A stretch of 64,000 nucleotides of DNA from positions 1-64,000 of the forward strand of contig NZ_JAFMST010000005.1 of the NCBI RefSeq assembly GCF_017916275.1, written 5' to 3'. How positions within the stretch are numbered: position 1 is the first letter of the stretch; each line of letters begins with the position of its first letter. The DNA comes from Rubellimicrobium arenae (GTDB lineage Bacteria > Pseudomonadota > Alphaproteobacteria > Rhodobacterales > Rhodobacteraceae). Under the pieces are notes generated by a model. It searched no databases. It was not told the origin of the DNA and saw only the letters and a list, made by a program, of their open reading frames with translations. Of this stretch, positions 36,748 to 46,145 are shown piece after piece. Made by a program: the position numbers and the translations under genes.

Positions 36748-37323
36748 ATGGTCGTGGCCCCATCTGCCGTCCCGACGTTGTCTGCCGGTGCTTACCGGGC
36801 TCCGGCCAAGGTCTTTCACTGGCTGACGGCGGCACTCGTCCTCAGCACGATCCCGGCCGGGCAGCTGATGGTCCGGAAGGGGCTGGATCGCCCGCTCCAG
36901 GATGCCCTGTTCATCTACCACAAGAACATCGGCATGGTGATCCTTGGGGTCGTCCTCCTGCGGCTCGTGTATCGCATCCGGCACCCACCCCCGCCTTTGC
37001 CCCCGAGCGTCCCGGTCTGGCAGAGACGGGTCGCTGGCCTCACGCACGAGGCTCTATATCTTCTGCTGATCGTTCAGGCGGTCTCCGGATACATTCGAGT
37101 GAAGGCCGGAGGCTTTCCGATCGAGTGGCTCGACGCCTGGGGCATCCCGAGCCCGGTGCCGCGGTCTGGGGGTCTGGCCGATGCGGCCCAGGCGGTCCAC
37201 CGCTGGAACCGCCTCCTGCTAATCGCGCTCATCGCGCTTCATATCGGCGCGGCCCTGTTCCACGCAGTGGTGCTGCGCGACGGCGTGTTCCAGCGCATGT
37301 GGCCGACGTTCCGGCGGCGCTGA
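36748..37323 (+). CDS. cytochrome b561 family protein
   Basis: 191 residues with four membrane helices and histidines placed as in bacterial di-heme b561 proteins: AKVFHWLTAALV in helix 1, IYHKNIGM in helix 2, LTHEALYLLLIVQ in helix 3 and LIALHIGAALFHAV in helix 4. It would carry electrons in the inner membrane, for example from ubiquinol to a periplasmic acceptor or oxygen. ATG at 36748 was preferred over a TTG two codons earlier, since a G-rich stretch ends seven bases before it. It stands alone as a transcription unit. Confidence 0.88.
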   Translation: MVVAPSAVPTLSAGAYRAPAKVFHWLTAALVLSTIPAGQLMVRKGLDRPLQDALFIYHKNIGMVILGVVLLRLVYRIRHPPPPLPPSVPVWQRRVAGLTHEALYLLLIVQAVSGYIRVKAGGFPIEWLDAWGIPSPVPRSGGLADAAQAVHRWNRLLLIALIALHIGAALFHAVVLRDGVFQRMWPTFRRR

Positions 37324-37755
37324 TGCGGGCAAAGGGCGTCCGGCCGCCGAGCTTTCACGGATGCGGCGCCCGAATGTCGCCCGTCCGGCGCGCACAGGCG
37401 ACCCAAAACCAAAGCAGCGACTTCTTCGGCGGCATGTTCTCCTTCTGTCGCGGGGGAACAAGTCGATGTTGTCCAAACCTTTTCCCCGGCAGATGCCAGC
37501 CCTGCTTGTCCGCCAGGCAAGCCATTAGCCGCGCTGGCGGATCGCCGGGCGTTCCGGACGCCGAAGGCGGTCTTCCGCCTCGTTCACACGGCGGCTCGGC
37601 GGGCCGGTGCGAGGCGCATGGACCGGCGACGTGAGCGCGATCGCGCGGGCTGCCCTGGCCGGGTCGATCCGGCGCCCTCGCGCGTTTGCGCTCTTGATCG
37701 TGACGGCGACCCGCGCCATGGGTGCGCAACCCTTGTCCCGCCTGAGGCCCAGCCC
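37324..37755. other. non-coding spacer between cytochrome b561 and ilvD
   Basis: About 430 nt without a recognisable gene. Two hairpins can be drawn: TCCGCCAG (37509-37516) with CTGGCGGA (37534-37541), and AGGCGG (37565-37570) with CCGCCT (37575-37580) around TCTT. Neither is followed by a T run. They could be leader structures of ilvD or part of a weak terminator. No attenuator-type leader peptide with branched-chain codons was seen. Confidence 0.4.
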
Positions 37756-39594
37756 ATGCCCGCTTATCGTTCCCGCACCACGACCCATGGCCGAAACATG
37801 GCCGGCGCCCGAGGCTTGTGGCGCGCGACGGGCATGAAGGACGAGGATTTCGGCAAGCCGATCATCGCTGTCGTGAACTCCTTCACGCAGTTCGTGCCGG
37901 GCCACGTCCACCTCAAGGACCTGGGCCAGCTCGTCGCCCGCGAGATCGAGGCCGCAGGAGGCGTCGCCAAGGAGTTCAACACCATCGCTGTCGACGACGG
38001 CATCGCGATGGGCCATGACGGGATGCTCTACAGCCTCCCCTCGCGCGAGCTCATTGCCGACAGCGTCGAATACATGGTCAACGCGCATTGCGCCGACGCC
38101 ATGGTCTGCATCTCGAACTGCGACAAGATCACGCCCGGGATGCTGATGGCTGCCATGCGGCTCAACATCCCCGTCGTGTTTGTCTCGGGCGGGCCGATGG
38201 AGGCCGGCAAGGTCACTCTGCGCGGCAAGGAGGTCGCGCTCGACCTCGTGGACGCCATGGTCGCCGCCGCCGACGACGCCGTGACCGACGCCGAGGTTCA
38301 GCAGATCGAGCGGTCTGCCTGCCCGACCTGCGGGTCCTGCTCGGGGATGTTCACCGCGAACTCGATGAACTGCCTGACCGAGGCGCTGGGCCTGTCGCTG
38401 CCGGGCAACGGCTCGACGCTCGCGACCCACTCGGACCGCAAGCGGCTCTTCGTGGAGGCGGGCCACCTCGTCGTGGACCTCGCCCGCCGCTACTACGAGC
38501 AGAACGACGAGACCGTGCTGCCCCGCTCCATCGCCACCAAGGAGGCGTTCGAGAACGCCATGGCGCTCGACATCGCCATGGGGGGATCGACCAACACGGT
38601 GCTGCACATCCTCGCCGCCGCGCACGAGGGCGGCGTGGACTTCGGCATGGAGGACATCGACCGCCTGTCGCGCCGCGTGCCCTGCCTGTGCAAGGTCGCG
38701 CCCGCCAAGTCGGACGTCCACATGGAGGACGTGCACCGCGCGGGCGGCATCCCGGCGATCCTGGGCCAGCTCGACGCGGCGGGGCTCCTTCACCGCGAGG
38801 TGCCCACGGTCCACGCCCGCAGCCTGGGCGCAGCCATCGACCAGTGGGACATCAGCCGCACGAACCACGAATCCGTGCGCCAGTTCTTCCAGGCGGCCCC
38901 CGGCGGCGTCGCCACGACCGAGGCCTTCAGCCAGTCCCGCCGCTGGAAGGAGCTGGACCTCGACCGGGAGAAGGGCGCGATCCGGGACGCCGCGCACGCC
39001 TTCAGCCAGGATGGCGGCCTTGCGGTGCTGTCGGGCAACCTCGCGCCCGAGGGTTGTATCGTGAAGACGGCGGGCGTGGACGAATCGATCCTCGTCTTCT
39101 CGGGTCCGGCCCGGGTGGTCGAGTCCCAGAACGCCGCGGTGGAGGCGATCCTGTCCAACCGCATCAAGGCCGGCGACGTCGTCGTGATCCGCTACGAGGG
39201 CCCCAAGGGCGGGCCGGGGATGCAGGAGATGCTCTATCCCACCAGCTACCTCAAGTCGAAAGGACTGGGCAAAGCCTGCGCGCTCATCACCGATGGGCGC
39301 TTCTCGGGCGGGACCTCGGGACTTTCGATCGGCCACGTGAGCCCCGAAGCCGCCTCCGGCGGCGCGATCGGTCTCGTGCGCGAAGGGGACCGGATCGAGA
39401 TCGACATTCCCGCCCGGACCATCACCCTGGCCGTGCCCGAGGACGAGCTGGCCCGCCGCCGGACCGAGCAGGACGCCAAGGGCTGGAAGCCCGCAGCGCC
39501 CCGGGCCCGCAAGGTGAGCAGCGCCCTCAAGGCCTACGCCATGCTTGCCACATCGGCAGCGCAGGGCGCCGTCCGCGCGCTGCCCGAGGACTGA
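37756..39594 (+). CDS. ilvD: dihydroxy-acid dehydratase
   Basis: 612 residues, the usual size. Family motifs include [17 protein letters not shown] at the start, [36 protein letters not shown] (iron-sulfur cluster cysteines), GLSLPGNGS and [19 protein letters not shown]. It dehydrates dihydroxy-isovalerate and dihydroxy-methylvalerate in valine and isoleucine synthesis in the cytoplasm. ATG at 37756 was chosen because [17 protein letters not shown] matches the family start, although the frame is open further upstream. No other ilv gene lies beside it. Confidence 0.97.
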   Translation: MPAYRSRTTTHGRNMAGARGLWRATGMKDEDFGKPIIAVVNSFTQFVPGHVHLKDLGQLVAREIEAAGGVAKEFNTIAVDDGIAMGHDGMLYSLPSRELIADSVEYMVNAHCADAMVCISNCDKITPGMLMAAMRLNIPVVFVSGGPMEAGKVTLRGKEVALDLVDAMVAAADDAVTDAEVQQIERSACPTCGSCSGMFTANSMNCLTEALGLSLPGNGSTLATHSDRKRLFVEAGHLVVDLARRYYEQNDETVLPRSIATKEAFENAMALDIAMGGSTNTVLHILAAAHEGGVDFGMEDIDRLSRRVPCLCKVAPAKSDVHMEDVHRAGGIPAILGQLDAAGLLHREVPTVHARSLGAAIDQWDISRTNHESVRQFFQAAPGGVATTEAFSQSRRWKELDLDREKGAIRDAAHAFSQDGGLAVLSGNLAPEGCIVKTAGVDESILVFSGPARVVESQNAAVEAILSNRIKAGDVVVIRYEGPKGGPGMQEMLYPTSYLKSKGLGKACALITDGRFSGGTSGLSIGHVSPEAASGGAIGLVREGDRIEIDIPARTITLAVPEDELARRRTEQDAKGWKPAAPRARKVSSALKAYAMLATSAAQGAVRALPED

Positions 39595-39807
39595 CCGCCG
39601 GACCGGCCCGGTCCAAGCCCTGGGCTGGTTCCCTCCGACCTTGTCGGTTCCGTTCCGACGCGGATCTGCGTCGACATGGTGCCGCATGGCCTTGGACAGG
39701 CGACCGCAGGTCGCTTGGGGGTGTCAGGACGGTCCCTCCAGCCTGGGCCGCCCAGGTCGGCGCGGGGCCGTCCCGTGGCGACGTTCGACCGTCGGCCCGG
39801 AATCCCC

Positions 39808-39836
39808 TTGGACAAAGGCGTCCGCCTTCGAATTAC
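39808..39836 (+). promoter_or_regulatory. candidate promoter with internal inverted repeat for the chemosensory operon
   Basis: TTGGAC (39808-39813) and AATTAC (39831-39836) are separated by 17 nt. Within the spacer, AAGGCG-TC-CGCCTT (39815-39828) is a perfect 6-bp inverted repeat that a repressor could use. The receptor gene starts 30 nt after the -10 box. The -10 box is poor (three of six), so the promoter is a guess; the repeat is real. The 271-nt gap after ilvD holds nothing else recognisable. Confidence 0.3.
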
Positions 39837-39865
39837 TGGCGGCAAAGCAGTTTCGGAGGAATGGG

Positions 39866-41779
39866 ATGCCGCTCAGGAAGTCCGGCGATCTTCAATCGCG
39901 CGAGGCTAGGCCCGTGCCGGAGCGCGAGCCGACCGCTCCCGGTCTTCTGCGCACGCGCGAAAGGGCCCGGGCCCGGCAGCAGAAGATCGCGGAGCGGGTC
40001 GGCGCCGCGACGGAGGAGCTGGCCAGCGGCATCGCCGAAGCCGCGGCCGCGGCCGAGGAACTCCGGCGCGCCATGACCCAGATCGCCGCCGGCGCCGAGG
40101 ATGCCGCAGGCGCATCCCAGCAATCCCTGACCGCTGCCACCGCCATCCTGGGGGCGCTGACCGAGGCCCGCAGCCGGGCCGAGGAAGGCCGGCGCCGGAC
40201 CGAGGCGCTTCAGACCCAACTGGCCGAAGCCAGTGGCCAGATCGGCCTGTCGGTCGCCAGCATCTCGGGCGCTGCCGACCGGCAGGTCGCCTCGGTGGCC
40301 ACGACGAATGCCCTGCAGCGCCAGGCCGACGCCATCGGAGAGGTCACCCGAAGGATCACGCGCATCTCGGACCAGACGAGCCTGCTGGCGCTGAACGCTG
40401 CCATCGAAGCCGCCCGCGCGGGCGATATGGGCCGGGGCTTCACCGTGGTGGCCGACGAGGTGCGGGCCTTGGCCGAGCGGGCCGAGACGGATGCCTCGGA
40501 CGCGCGTTTGCTGGCCGAACGGATCCGGGAGGAGGCCGTCGAGGTCGCCAAGGCCATCGAGACGGCGGCCGAGGTGGCGGTCCGGGAGGCCGGGCGCGGC
40601 CACGACGTCGTGGCCGCCCTCGAGGACATGCGCCGGGACATGGTGACCCTGGCCGACGGGTCCCGCCTGATCCTCGTCCGGTCGATGGAGTCCGAGAGCG
40701 CCGCGCGCGAGGTGCAGCGAGGCGCCGATCAGGTCGCCTCGGCCTCCGAAGAGCTGGCGGCCGCCTCCGGCGAGGCGCTCCAGGCGATCGAGCAGCAGAG
40801 CACGGCTCTGGATCAAAGCCAGCTCACGGCCCAGGCCCTTGCCGAGGTGGCCGACGACCTCCGCGGCAGCCCCTCCCTGGCCCAGGCGGCGGGCGAGATC
40901 GGGGCCGCCGCCGAGGAACTGTCCGGAACGGTCCAGGAGCTGTCCGGCGCCGCGGCGCAGATCATGGCGGCCGTGGAGCAGATCAGCCGGGGCGCGCAGG
41001 CCCAGGCCGCGGCCGCCCAGCAGTCGAGCCGCGCGATGGAGCAGATCGAGGCCGGGGCCGACCTGGCGCGCACGACCGCCCGCGAGGCCCTGGACCGCGC
41101 GACCTCGGTCCGCGAGATGGTGGGCGAAAGCCGCAGGGCCGTGACCCGCCTGATCGAAGGGGTCGAGCTGTCCCTTCAGGACACCCGGGCCAGCCTCACT
41201 CTCGTGGCCGGGCTCGAAGCCGCCGGACGGCGGATCGACCGGATCGTGGACGCGATCAACATGGTGATCGTCCAGACCAGCATGCTCGCCGTCAACGGCT
41301 CCATCGAGGCCGCGCGTGCGGGCGAGGAGGGTGCAGGCTTTGCCCAGGTGTCGGCGGACATCCGGGCGCTCGCCCGGGATGCCTTCGAGGACGCGGCCGA
41401 GATCCGGGAGGCCGTGCGCGCCATCCAGGATCACGTCGGGAACGTCCGCCGGGAGCTGGAACAAGTGGCCGCCATTTCCGAGCTGGAGGTGCAGAAGAAC
41501 CGGGCCGTCACGGCTGCGCTGACCCTTGTCGACTCCGAGATCGAGGCGCTGGTTGCGGGCAGCCGCGACATCCTCGGCGGGGTGGACGGCATCGCGACCG
41601 CGGCCCGCGAGGCTCGGGCCGGAGCCCATCGGATCGCCGCCGCCGCCGAGCAGGCGAGCAGCGCGACCACGCAGGCTGCCACCGCGGCGCGCCAGCAGGC
41701 CAGGGGGGCCGAGGATCTTGCCGCCGCGATCGAGGAGATCGCCCTGCTGGCGGACGAGCTTCATGTCGGGCAGGGCTGA
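39866..41779 (+). CDS. soluble methyl-accepting chemotaxis-type receptor with two signalling tips
   Basis: 637 residues, no membrane helix, no recognisable ligand-binding domain, almost entirely alanine/glutamate-rich coiled coil. Two receptor hairpin tips are present. Tip 1 is at about 164-186 ([20 protein letters not shown], then [19 protein letters not shown]). Tip 2 is at about 464-504 ([20 protein letters not shown], then [18 protein letters not shown]). Normal receptors have one. The tip contacts CheA and CheW, so this protein may make two contacts per chain. ATG at 39866 follows CGGAGGA at a good distance. No C-terminal CheR-docking pentapeptide is seen. First gene of the chemosensory operon; cytoplasmic, input signal unknown. 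Tip 2 departs from the consensus ([14 protein letters not shown]), so it may be specialised. Confidence 0.85.
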   Translation: MPLRKSGDLQSREARPVPEREPTAPGLLRTRERARARQQKIAERVGAATEELASGIAEAAAAAEELRRAMTQIAAGAEDAAGASQQSLTAATAILGALTEARSRAEEGRRRTEALQTQLAEASGQIGLSVASISGAADRQVASVATTNALQRQADAIGEVTRRITRISDQTSLLALNAAIEAARAGDMGRGFTVVADEVRALAERAETDASDARLLAERIREEAVEVAKAIETAAEVAVREAGRGHDVVAALEDMRRDMVTLADGSRLILVRSMESESAAREVQRGADQVASASEELAAASGEALQAIEQQSTALDQSQLTAQALAEVADDLRGSPSLAQAAGEIGAAAEELSGTVQELSGAAAQIMAAVEQISRGAQAQAAAAQQSSRAMEQIEAGADLARTTAREALDRATSVREMVGESRRAVTRLIEGVELSLQDTRASLTLVAGLEAAGRRIDRIVDAINMVIVQTSMLAVNGSIEAARAGEEGAGFAQVSADIRALARDAFEDAAEIREAVRAIQDHVGNVRRELEQVAAISELEVQKNRAVTAALTLVDSEIEALVAGSRDILGGVDGIATAAREARAGAHRIAAAAEQASSATTQAATAARQQARGAEDLAAAIEEIALLADELHVGQG

Positions 41780-41789
41780 CGCCGGCAGC

Positions 41790-43223
41790 ATGACCGGAGG
41801 ACCGCACAGGTTCCTCCGCGTTCAGGTGGGTGACGCCGCCTGCGCCCTTCCTGCGGACCACGTGCGCGAGGTCATCCGTCTCCCGTCCCTGGTCCGGCTG
41901 CCCCGGAGCCCCGCCTGCCTCGACGGGATTGCCAATCTGCATGGACGAGCCTTGCCCGTGGTGGATGCGAGGCGGCTGCTCGACCGCCCCGGCGAAGCAG
42001 CAGGGGACCCGGGGCAGGTGGTCGTCCTCGGTGCTCCCGACCTTGTCGGTCTGCGCGTCCACCGTGTCATGTCGCTGATCGAGGTGGCTGCCGACCGGAT
42101 CCGGCCGATCGGCCATCTGGCCTGGTCCTCCATGCTGGATCTGGACGCGGGCGAAGTCCCGGTCCTCGACCCCGCGCCCGTGCTGGCGCGCGAGTTCCGC
42201 GCCCAAGGCGTTCAGCACCGGGTCGGATCGGCTGCGACTCCGCAGGGTTTCGCGCAGGCTGGACGAACCCGCGCCGAACGGATCTCGGTCCTCGGCTTCG
42301 TTCTCGCGGGCCAGGACTATGGATTGCCGCTGGGGTCGGTGCGAGAGATCGTCCCGATGCCGCCGGACCTCCTTGAGGCGATGCGCGAGGACGGCGCCTC
42401 GCCCGGCCTTATGGAGTTCCGAGGCGCACCCCTGACCGTCCTGTCGGGGCGTCGCCTGCTTGGCGTGCCCCCGCCAGCGACCTCGGACGGACATGTGGTG
42501 GTCGTGGCGCTGGGCAACCGGAGCGTCGGTATCGCCGTCGACCGGACCACGGCCATCCGACGGCTCGACGAGACGGATCTCGACCCGGTCTCGCCTCTGC
42601 TCGGGCAGGATGCCGGGTCCCAGGCCGAACTGGAGGGCGTCGCGCGTCTGGACGGGGGGCGTCGGCTGGTGGCGCTCCTGTCCCCGGAACGCCTGCTCGA
42701 TCCCGGCACGCTGCACCGGGTCCTGTCCAGCGAAGCCGCCCCGGCGCGTCGTTCCCTGGCGGCTGATCCAGAAGACATGACCCATGTCCTGACGTTCCAC
42801 CTGGGGACAAGCGAGTTGGCTGTGCCCATCGAGGTGGTCGAGGAGATCGTGCCGCGTCCGTCCCGGATGTCCCGGCTGCCGCGCGCGCCGGCCTTTTTCG
42901 ACGGGGTGATGAACCTGCGCGGCCGGGCCGTGCCTGTCCTCGATCTGCAGCGCCGGCTTGGGTTGCCCTCCAGGCCCGCCCGGTCGGACGATCACCTTCT
43001 GGTGCTGTCGCATAAGGACCGGCGAGCCGCATTCGTGGTCGACGCCGGAAGCCGCATCGCGCTGTTGCCCGACGCGGCCCTGGACCCCTCGCCGGATGGC
43101 GCAGAGGTCGGGCGCGTGGCCAGGATGGGGCAGGGCCGCACGGTCCTCCTCCCTGACGTGGACCGGCTGCTCGAAGGGCTCGACCCGTCCGGGCCTGCGC
43201 GGACCGGAGAGGGCGGGGCATGA
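41790..43223 (+). CDS. CheW-like adaptor with three CheW domains
   Basis: 477 residues. Three CheW folds follow each other. Domain 1 (about 5-140) has LRVQVGDAACALPADHVREV and ANLHGRALPVVD. Domain 2 (about 165-310) has LGFVLAGQDYGLPLGSVREI and MEFRGAPLTVLSGRRLL. Domain 3 (about 325-465) has LTFHLGTSELAVPIEVVEEI and MNLRGRAVPVLDLQRRL. Standard CheW has one domain of about 150 residues and links receptors to CheA. A triple version could nucleate an array on its own. The start is uncertain: ATG at 41790 (10 nt after the receptor stop) was chosen over ATG at 41763. The stop overlaps cheB by four bases. Confidence 0.85.
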   Translation: MTGGPHRFLRVQVGDAACALPADHVREVIRLPSLVRLPRSPACLDGIANLHGRALPVVDARRLLDRPGEAAGDPGQVVVLGAPDLVGLRVHRVMSLIEVAADRIRPIGHLAWSSMLDLDAGEVPVLDPAPVLAREFRAQGVQHRVGSAATPQGFAQAGRTRAERISVLGFVLAGQDYGLPLGSVREIVPMPPDLLEAMREDGASPGLMEFRGAPLTVLSGRRLLGVPPPATSDGHVVVVALGNRSVGIAVDRTTAIRRLDETDLDPVSPLLGQDAGSQAELEGVARLDGGRRLVALLSPERLLDPGTLHRVLSSEAAPARRSLAADPEDMTHVLTFHLGTSELAVPIEVVEEIVPRPSRMSRLPRAPAFFDGVMNLRGRAVPVLDLQRRLGLPSRPARSDDHLLVLSHKDRRAAFVVDAGSRIALLPDAALDPSPDGAEVGRVARMGQGRTVLLPDVDRLLEGLDPSGPARTGEGGA

Positions 43224-44287
43224 TCCGGCTCCTGATCGTCGACGACTCCGCGCTCATGCGGAAGCTCCTGACCGGGCTGTTCACGGGGCAATCCGGCTTC
43301 GAGGTGCATACGGCCCGCGACGGCGAGGAAGCGCTGGCGTTGGCGCGAAGCCTGCGCCCCGACGTGGTCACCCTTGACGTGAACATGCCCCGCATGGATG
43401 GCCTGGCCTGCCTCGACCGCCTCATGGTGGAGGCGCCCTGTCCGGTCGTGATGGTCTCGGCCCTGACCGCCAGAGGGGCGGACGTCACTCTCGAGGCGAT
43501 GCGGCTCGGCGCGGTGGACTTCGTGACCAAGCCCGGCGGCGCCGTCTCGCTCGAGATGGATCAGTTCGGTCCCCTTATCGTAGCCAAGGTCCGCGCCGCC
43601 GCGGGCGCCCGGCCACGCCGCAGCCTGCGGCTGTCCGAGGTCGTCCGTCATCGCGTCGGTGCCGGCAGCCCCGTGGCCCGCTCCACGCGCCTGCAGGAGG
43701 GGTGGGGGCCCGTCGCGGAAGGTCTGGTGCTGGTCGGGACCTCGACAGGCGGCCCGCCGGCGCTGGAAAACCTGCTGACCCGCCTTCCCGCAGGGTTCGC
43801 CTGGCCGCTTCTCGTGGCCCAGCACATGCCCGCCACCTTCACCGGCGCGCTCGCCCGACGCCTGAACGGCCTTTGCGAGATCGAGGTGGTCGAGGTGGAC
43901 CGACCCATGCCCCTTCGGCCCGGGCGGGCCTATATCGGCCGGGGCGACGCCGACCTGCTCGTGGCGCGCCGGGGCAGTGAGCTGGCGGCGGTCGTTGCCC
44001 CCGCCTCGGATCGCTACCTCTGGCACCCGAGCGTGGACCGGCTGGTCGAAAGCGCCATGGAGCACATGCCGCCGCGTCGCCTCATCGGCGTGCTGATGAC
44101 CGGCATGGGCCGCGACGGCGCCGAGGCCATGACGCGACTGCGCGGCCAAGGCGGCCGAACGATCGCCGAGTCGGAGGCGACGGCAGTCATCTGGGGAATG
44201 CCCGGGGAACTGGTCCGCGCGGGCGGGGCCGACATCGTCGCGCCCCTCGACGAGATCCCGCTCAACCTTTGCCGCATGGTGCCCTGA
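43220..44287 (+). CDS. cheB: chemotaxis response regulator protein-glutamate methylesterase
   Basis: 355 residues. The receiver domain (1-120) has the acidic pair in LLIVDDS, phospho-acceptor Asp53 in LDVNMPRMDG and Lys104. The methylesterase domain (about 165-350) has the catalytic triad Ser175 (GTSTGG), His202 (QHMP) and Asp299 (GMGRDG). CheB removes methyl groups from, and deamidates, receptor glutamines and glutamates when phosphorylated by CheA, giving adaptation. It overlaps the triple CheW gene by four bases. Complete and likely active. Confidence 0.95.
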   Translation: MIRLLIVDDSALMRKLLTGLFTGQSGFEVHTARDGEEALALARSLRPDVVTLDVNMPRMDGLACLDRLMVEAPCPVVMVSALTARGADVTLEAMRLGAVDFVTKPGGAVSLEMDQFGPLIVAKVRAAAGARPRRSLRLSEVVRHRVGAGSPVARSTRLQEGWGPVAEGLVLVGTSTGGPPALENLLTRLPAGFAWPLLVAQHMPATFTGALARRLNGLCEIEVVEVDRPMPLRPGRAYIGRGDADLLVARRGSELAAVVAPASDRYLWHPSVDRLVESAMEHMPPRRLIGVLMTGMGRDGAEAMTRLRGQGGRTIAESEATAVIWGMPGELVRAGGADIVAPLDEIPLNLCRMVP

Positions 44288-44288
44288 C

Positions 44289-44912
44289 ATGCCCCTGACC
44301 CGCCGCGACGGCTCCAGCCCGATCCCTCCGGCCGATCCGACGCCGACGTCCCGGCCAGACCCGTCGTCCCCCGATCCCGAGGCGCGGCGCGCGGCCACCA
44401 GGCTCCTGCCGCCCAATCCCGAGAGCGCCGGGCCGCTGGGTCGCATGCTCGCCCACGAGCGCGATGGCAGCGTCCGGGAGGCGATCCTGACGGCGCTGGC
44501 GCGGATCGGCGGGGATGCTGCCGTCGCGGCGCTCCTCCCGCATCTTCGATCCGATGATGCCGCCCTGCGGTCGGCCGCCCTGACGACGCTTCAGGGGCTC
44601 CCCGCCACGCTGGCGCAGTTGCCGGCGCTCCTGGCGGATGAGGACCCCGACATCCGCGTCCTGGCCGCCGAGATCGCGCGCGCCATGCCCGCCGGAGAGG
44701 CCGCCGCCCTCCTGTGCGGCATGATCGCCCGGGAACGGGAGCCGAACCCCTGCGCGGCCGCCGTCGAGGTTCTGGCCGAGATCGGCGGCCCGGACTGCCT
44801 GCCCGTGCTCGAGGCCTGCGCGGGTCGGTTCGCGTCGGAGCCCTTCCTGGGCTTTGCGATCCGTGCGGCCTCCGCCCGGATCTCGGGCGGCCGGGCGCCC
44901 GCCACGCGATGA
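44289..44912 (+). CDS. HEAT-repeat protein in chemosensory operon
   Basis: 207 residues. After a proline-rich, probably disordered start (1-35), about four helical HEAT-like repeats follow, for example VREAILTALARIGGDAAVAA, ALRSAALTTLQGLPATLAQL, DIRVLAAEIARAMPAGEAAA and NPCAAAVEVLAEIGGPDCLP. HEAT repeats form an alpha solenoid that binds other proteins. No catalytic motif is seen. It sits one base after cheB and overlaps cheR (ATGA), so it is made with the adaptation enzymes and may scaffold them or tune the array. Function is inferred from context only. Confidence 0.75.
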   Translation: MPLTRRDGSSPIPPADPTPTSRPDPSSPDPEARRAATRLLPPNPESAGPLGRMLAHERDGSVREAILTALARIGGDAAVAALLPHLRSDDAALRSAALTTLQGLPATLAQLPALLADEDPDIRVLAAEIARAMPAGEAAALLCGMIAREREPNPCAAAVEVLAEIGGPDCLPVLEACAGRFASEPFLGFAIRAASARISGGRAPATR

Positions 44913-45766
44913 CGTCCGCCGTGCCCCCGCGCGCGACGGCGGACGAGTTCCAGCGCCTGTGCGATTTCCTGTACCGCCGGACGGGACTCTCGTTCACGCC
45001 GGCGCGCCGCTACTACGTCGACCGCCGGCTTGCGGCACGGATGGAGGCGACGGGGGCCGCCACCTTCCCGGATTATTTCGCGCGGCTCAGGGCGGACGCG
45101 GGCGGGGAGGTCGAGCATCTCGTCAACAGCCTGACCGTCAACGAGACCTACTTCTTCCGCGAGGATCACCAGCTCCGCTGCCTGACCTCCTCCATCCTGC
45201 CCGGCGCCGTGGCGCGGAGGGTCCCCTCCGAGCCGGTCCGGATCTGGTCCGTTCCCTGCTCGACCGGCGAGGAGCCCTATTCCATCGCGATCTGGCTTCT
45301 GGAGAACTGGCCGCCCATCGACGACGTGGACGTCGAGATCGTCGGGTCCGACATCGACACCCTTGCCCTGGCGGCGGCCCGCGACGGCATCTACGGCCGC
45401 CGTTCCCTTTCGCGCCTCCCTCCGGCGCTGGTCACGAAGTACTTCGACCAATCCGGCGACGAGTCGTGGCGGATCATCGACGGCCTCCGCGAGTCCGTGC
45501 TGTTCACGGAGGCGAACCTGATCGATCCGGCAACCGTCGGCGCCCAAGGCCGGTTCGACGTGATCTTCTGCCGCAACGTGCTGATCTATTTCGACGACAT
45601 GTCCCGCCGCGTCGCCGCGGAGAACCTTTACGACGCCCTCGTGCCCGGAGGATACATCTGCCTGGGGCACGCGGAATCGATGAGCCGCATCTCCCCGCTC
45701 TTCGAGGTGCGCCGCCACGAGGAGGCGATCGTCTACCAGCGGCCGGAAGGGGACGCGCATGACTGA
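44909..45766 (+). CDS. cheR: chemotaxis protein-glutamate O-methyltransferase
   Basis: 285 residues. A short N-terminal helical domain (FQRLCDFLYRRTGLSFTPAR) precedes the AdoMet-dependent methyltransferase fold: NETYFFRE, the cofactor loop VRIWSVPCSTGEEPYSIAIW, VEIVGSDIDTLALAAA and FDVIFCRNVLIYFDD. It methylates receptor glutamates and opposes CheB. It overlaps the HEAT gene by four bases and the cheY gene by eight. All usual motifs are intact. Confidence 0.95.
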   Translation: MTSAVPPRATADEFQRLCDFLYRRTGLSFTPARRYYVDRRLAARMEATGAATFPDYFARLRADAGGEVEHLVNSLTVNETYFFREDHQLRCLTSSILPGAVARRVPSEPVRIWSVPCSTGEEPYSIAIWLLENWPPIDDVDVEIVGSDIDTLALAAARDGIYGRRSLSRLPPALVTKYFDQSGDESWRIIDGLRESVLFTEANLIDPATVGAQGRFDVIFCRNVLIYFDDMSRRVAAENLYDALVPGGYICLGHAESMSRISPLFEVRRHEEAIVYQRPEGDAHD

Positions 45767-46145
45767 CCCAAGGCGGCGCGTGCTCGTGGCCGACGATTCC
45801 GCGCTCCTGCGGCAGTGGTGCCGCCATGCCCTGGAGCCCGCAGGCTTCGAGATCGAGGAAGCCCTGAACGGCATCGAGGCGCTGGAAAAGGCTCTGGTCT
45901 CTTCGTTCGACCTCATCATCGTCGACGTGAACATGCCCTACATGGACGGGATCACCTTCCTCCAGTCCCTCCGCCGCCAGCCGCTGCCCCTTGGGGGAAC
46001 GCCGACTCTCGTGGCGAGCACCGAAGGCGGTCCGCAGGACCGGGAGGCGGCCCGGCAGGCCGGGGCGAACTTCTACCTGGTCAAGCCTCTCGACGAGGAC
46101 GTGCTGCGCCGCCACGTCGCCGCCCTGACGGGGGCCGCGGCATGA
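45759..46145 (+). CDS. cheY: CheY-like single-domain response regulator (first copy)
   Basis: 128 residues, one receiver domain. Acidic pair in VLVADDSALL, phospho-acceptor Asp56 (IIVDVNMPYMDG), Thr/Ser switch in LVASTEG and Lys in YLVKPLD. It receives phosphate from CheA and carries the output or acts as a phosphate sink. It overlaps cheR by eight and cheA by four bases. No flagellar gene is nearby, so the target may not be a motor. Confidence 0.93.
   Translation: MTDPRRRVLVADDSALLRQWCRHALEPAGFEIEEALNGIEALEKALVSSFDLIIVDVNMPYMDGITFLQSLRRQPLPLGGTPTLVASTEGGPQDREAARQAGANFYLVKPLDEDVLRRHVAALTGAAA

Noticed and set aside
37509-37580. Two hairpins between cytochrome b561 and ilvD as terminators
   Set aside because: Neither has a T run after it, and GC-rich DNA gives such pairs by chance.
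37525-39687. Very long open frame (720 codons) on the minus strand opposite ilvD
   Set aside because: It is the mirror of ilvD in GC-rich DNA; its residues are histidine, arginine, valine and glycine rich without any family motif, while the plus strand is a perfect IlvD.
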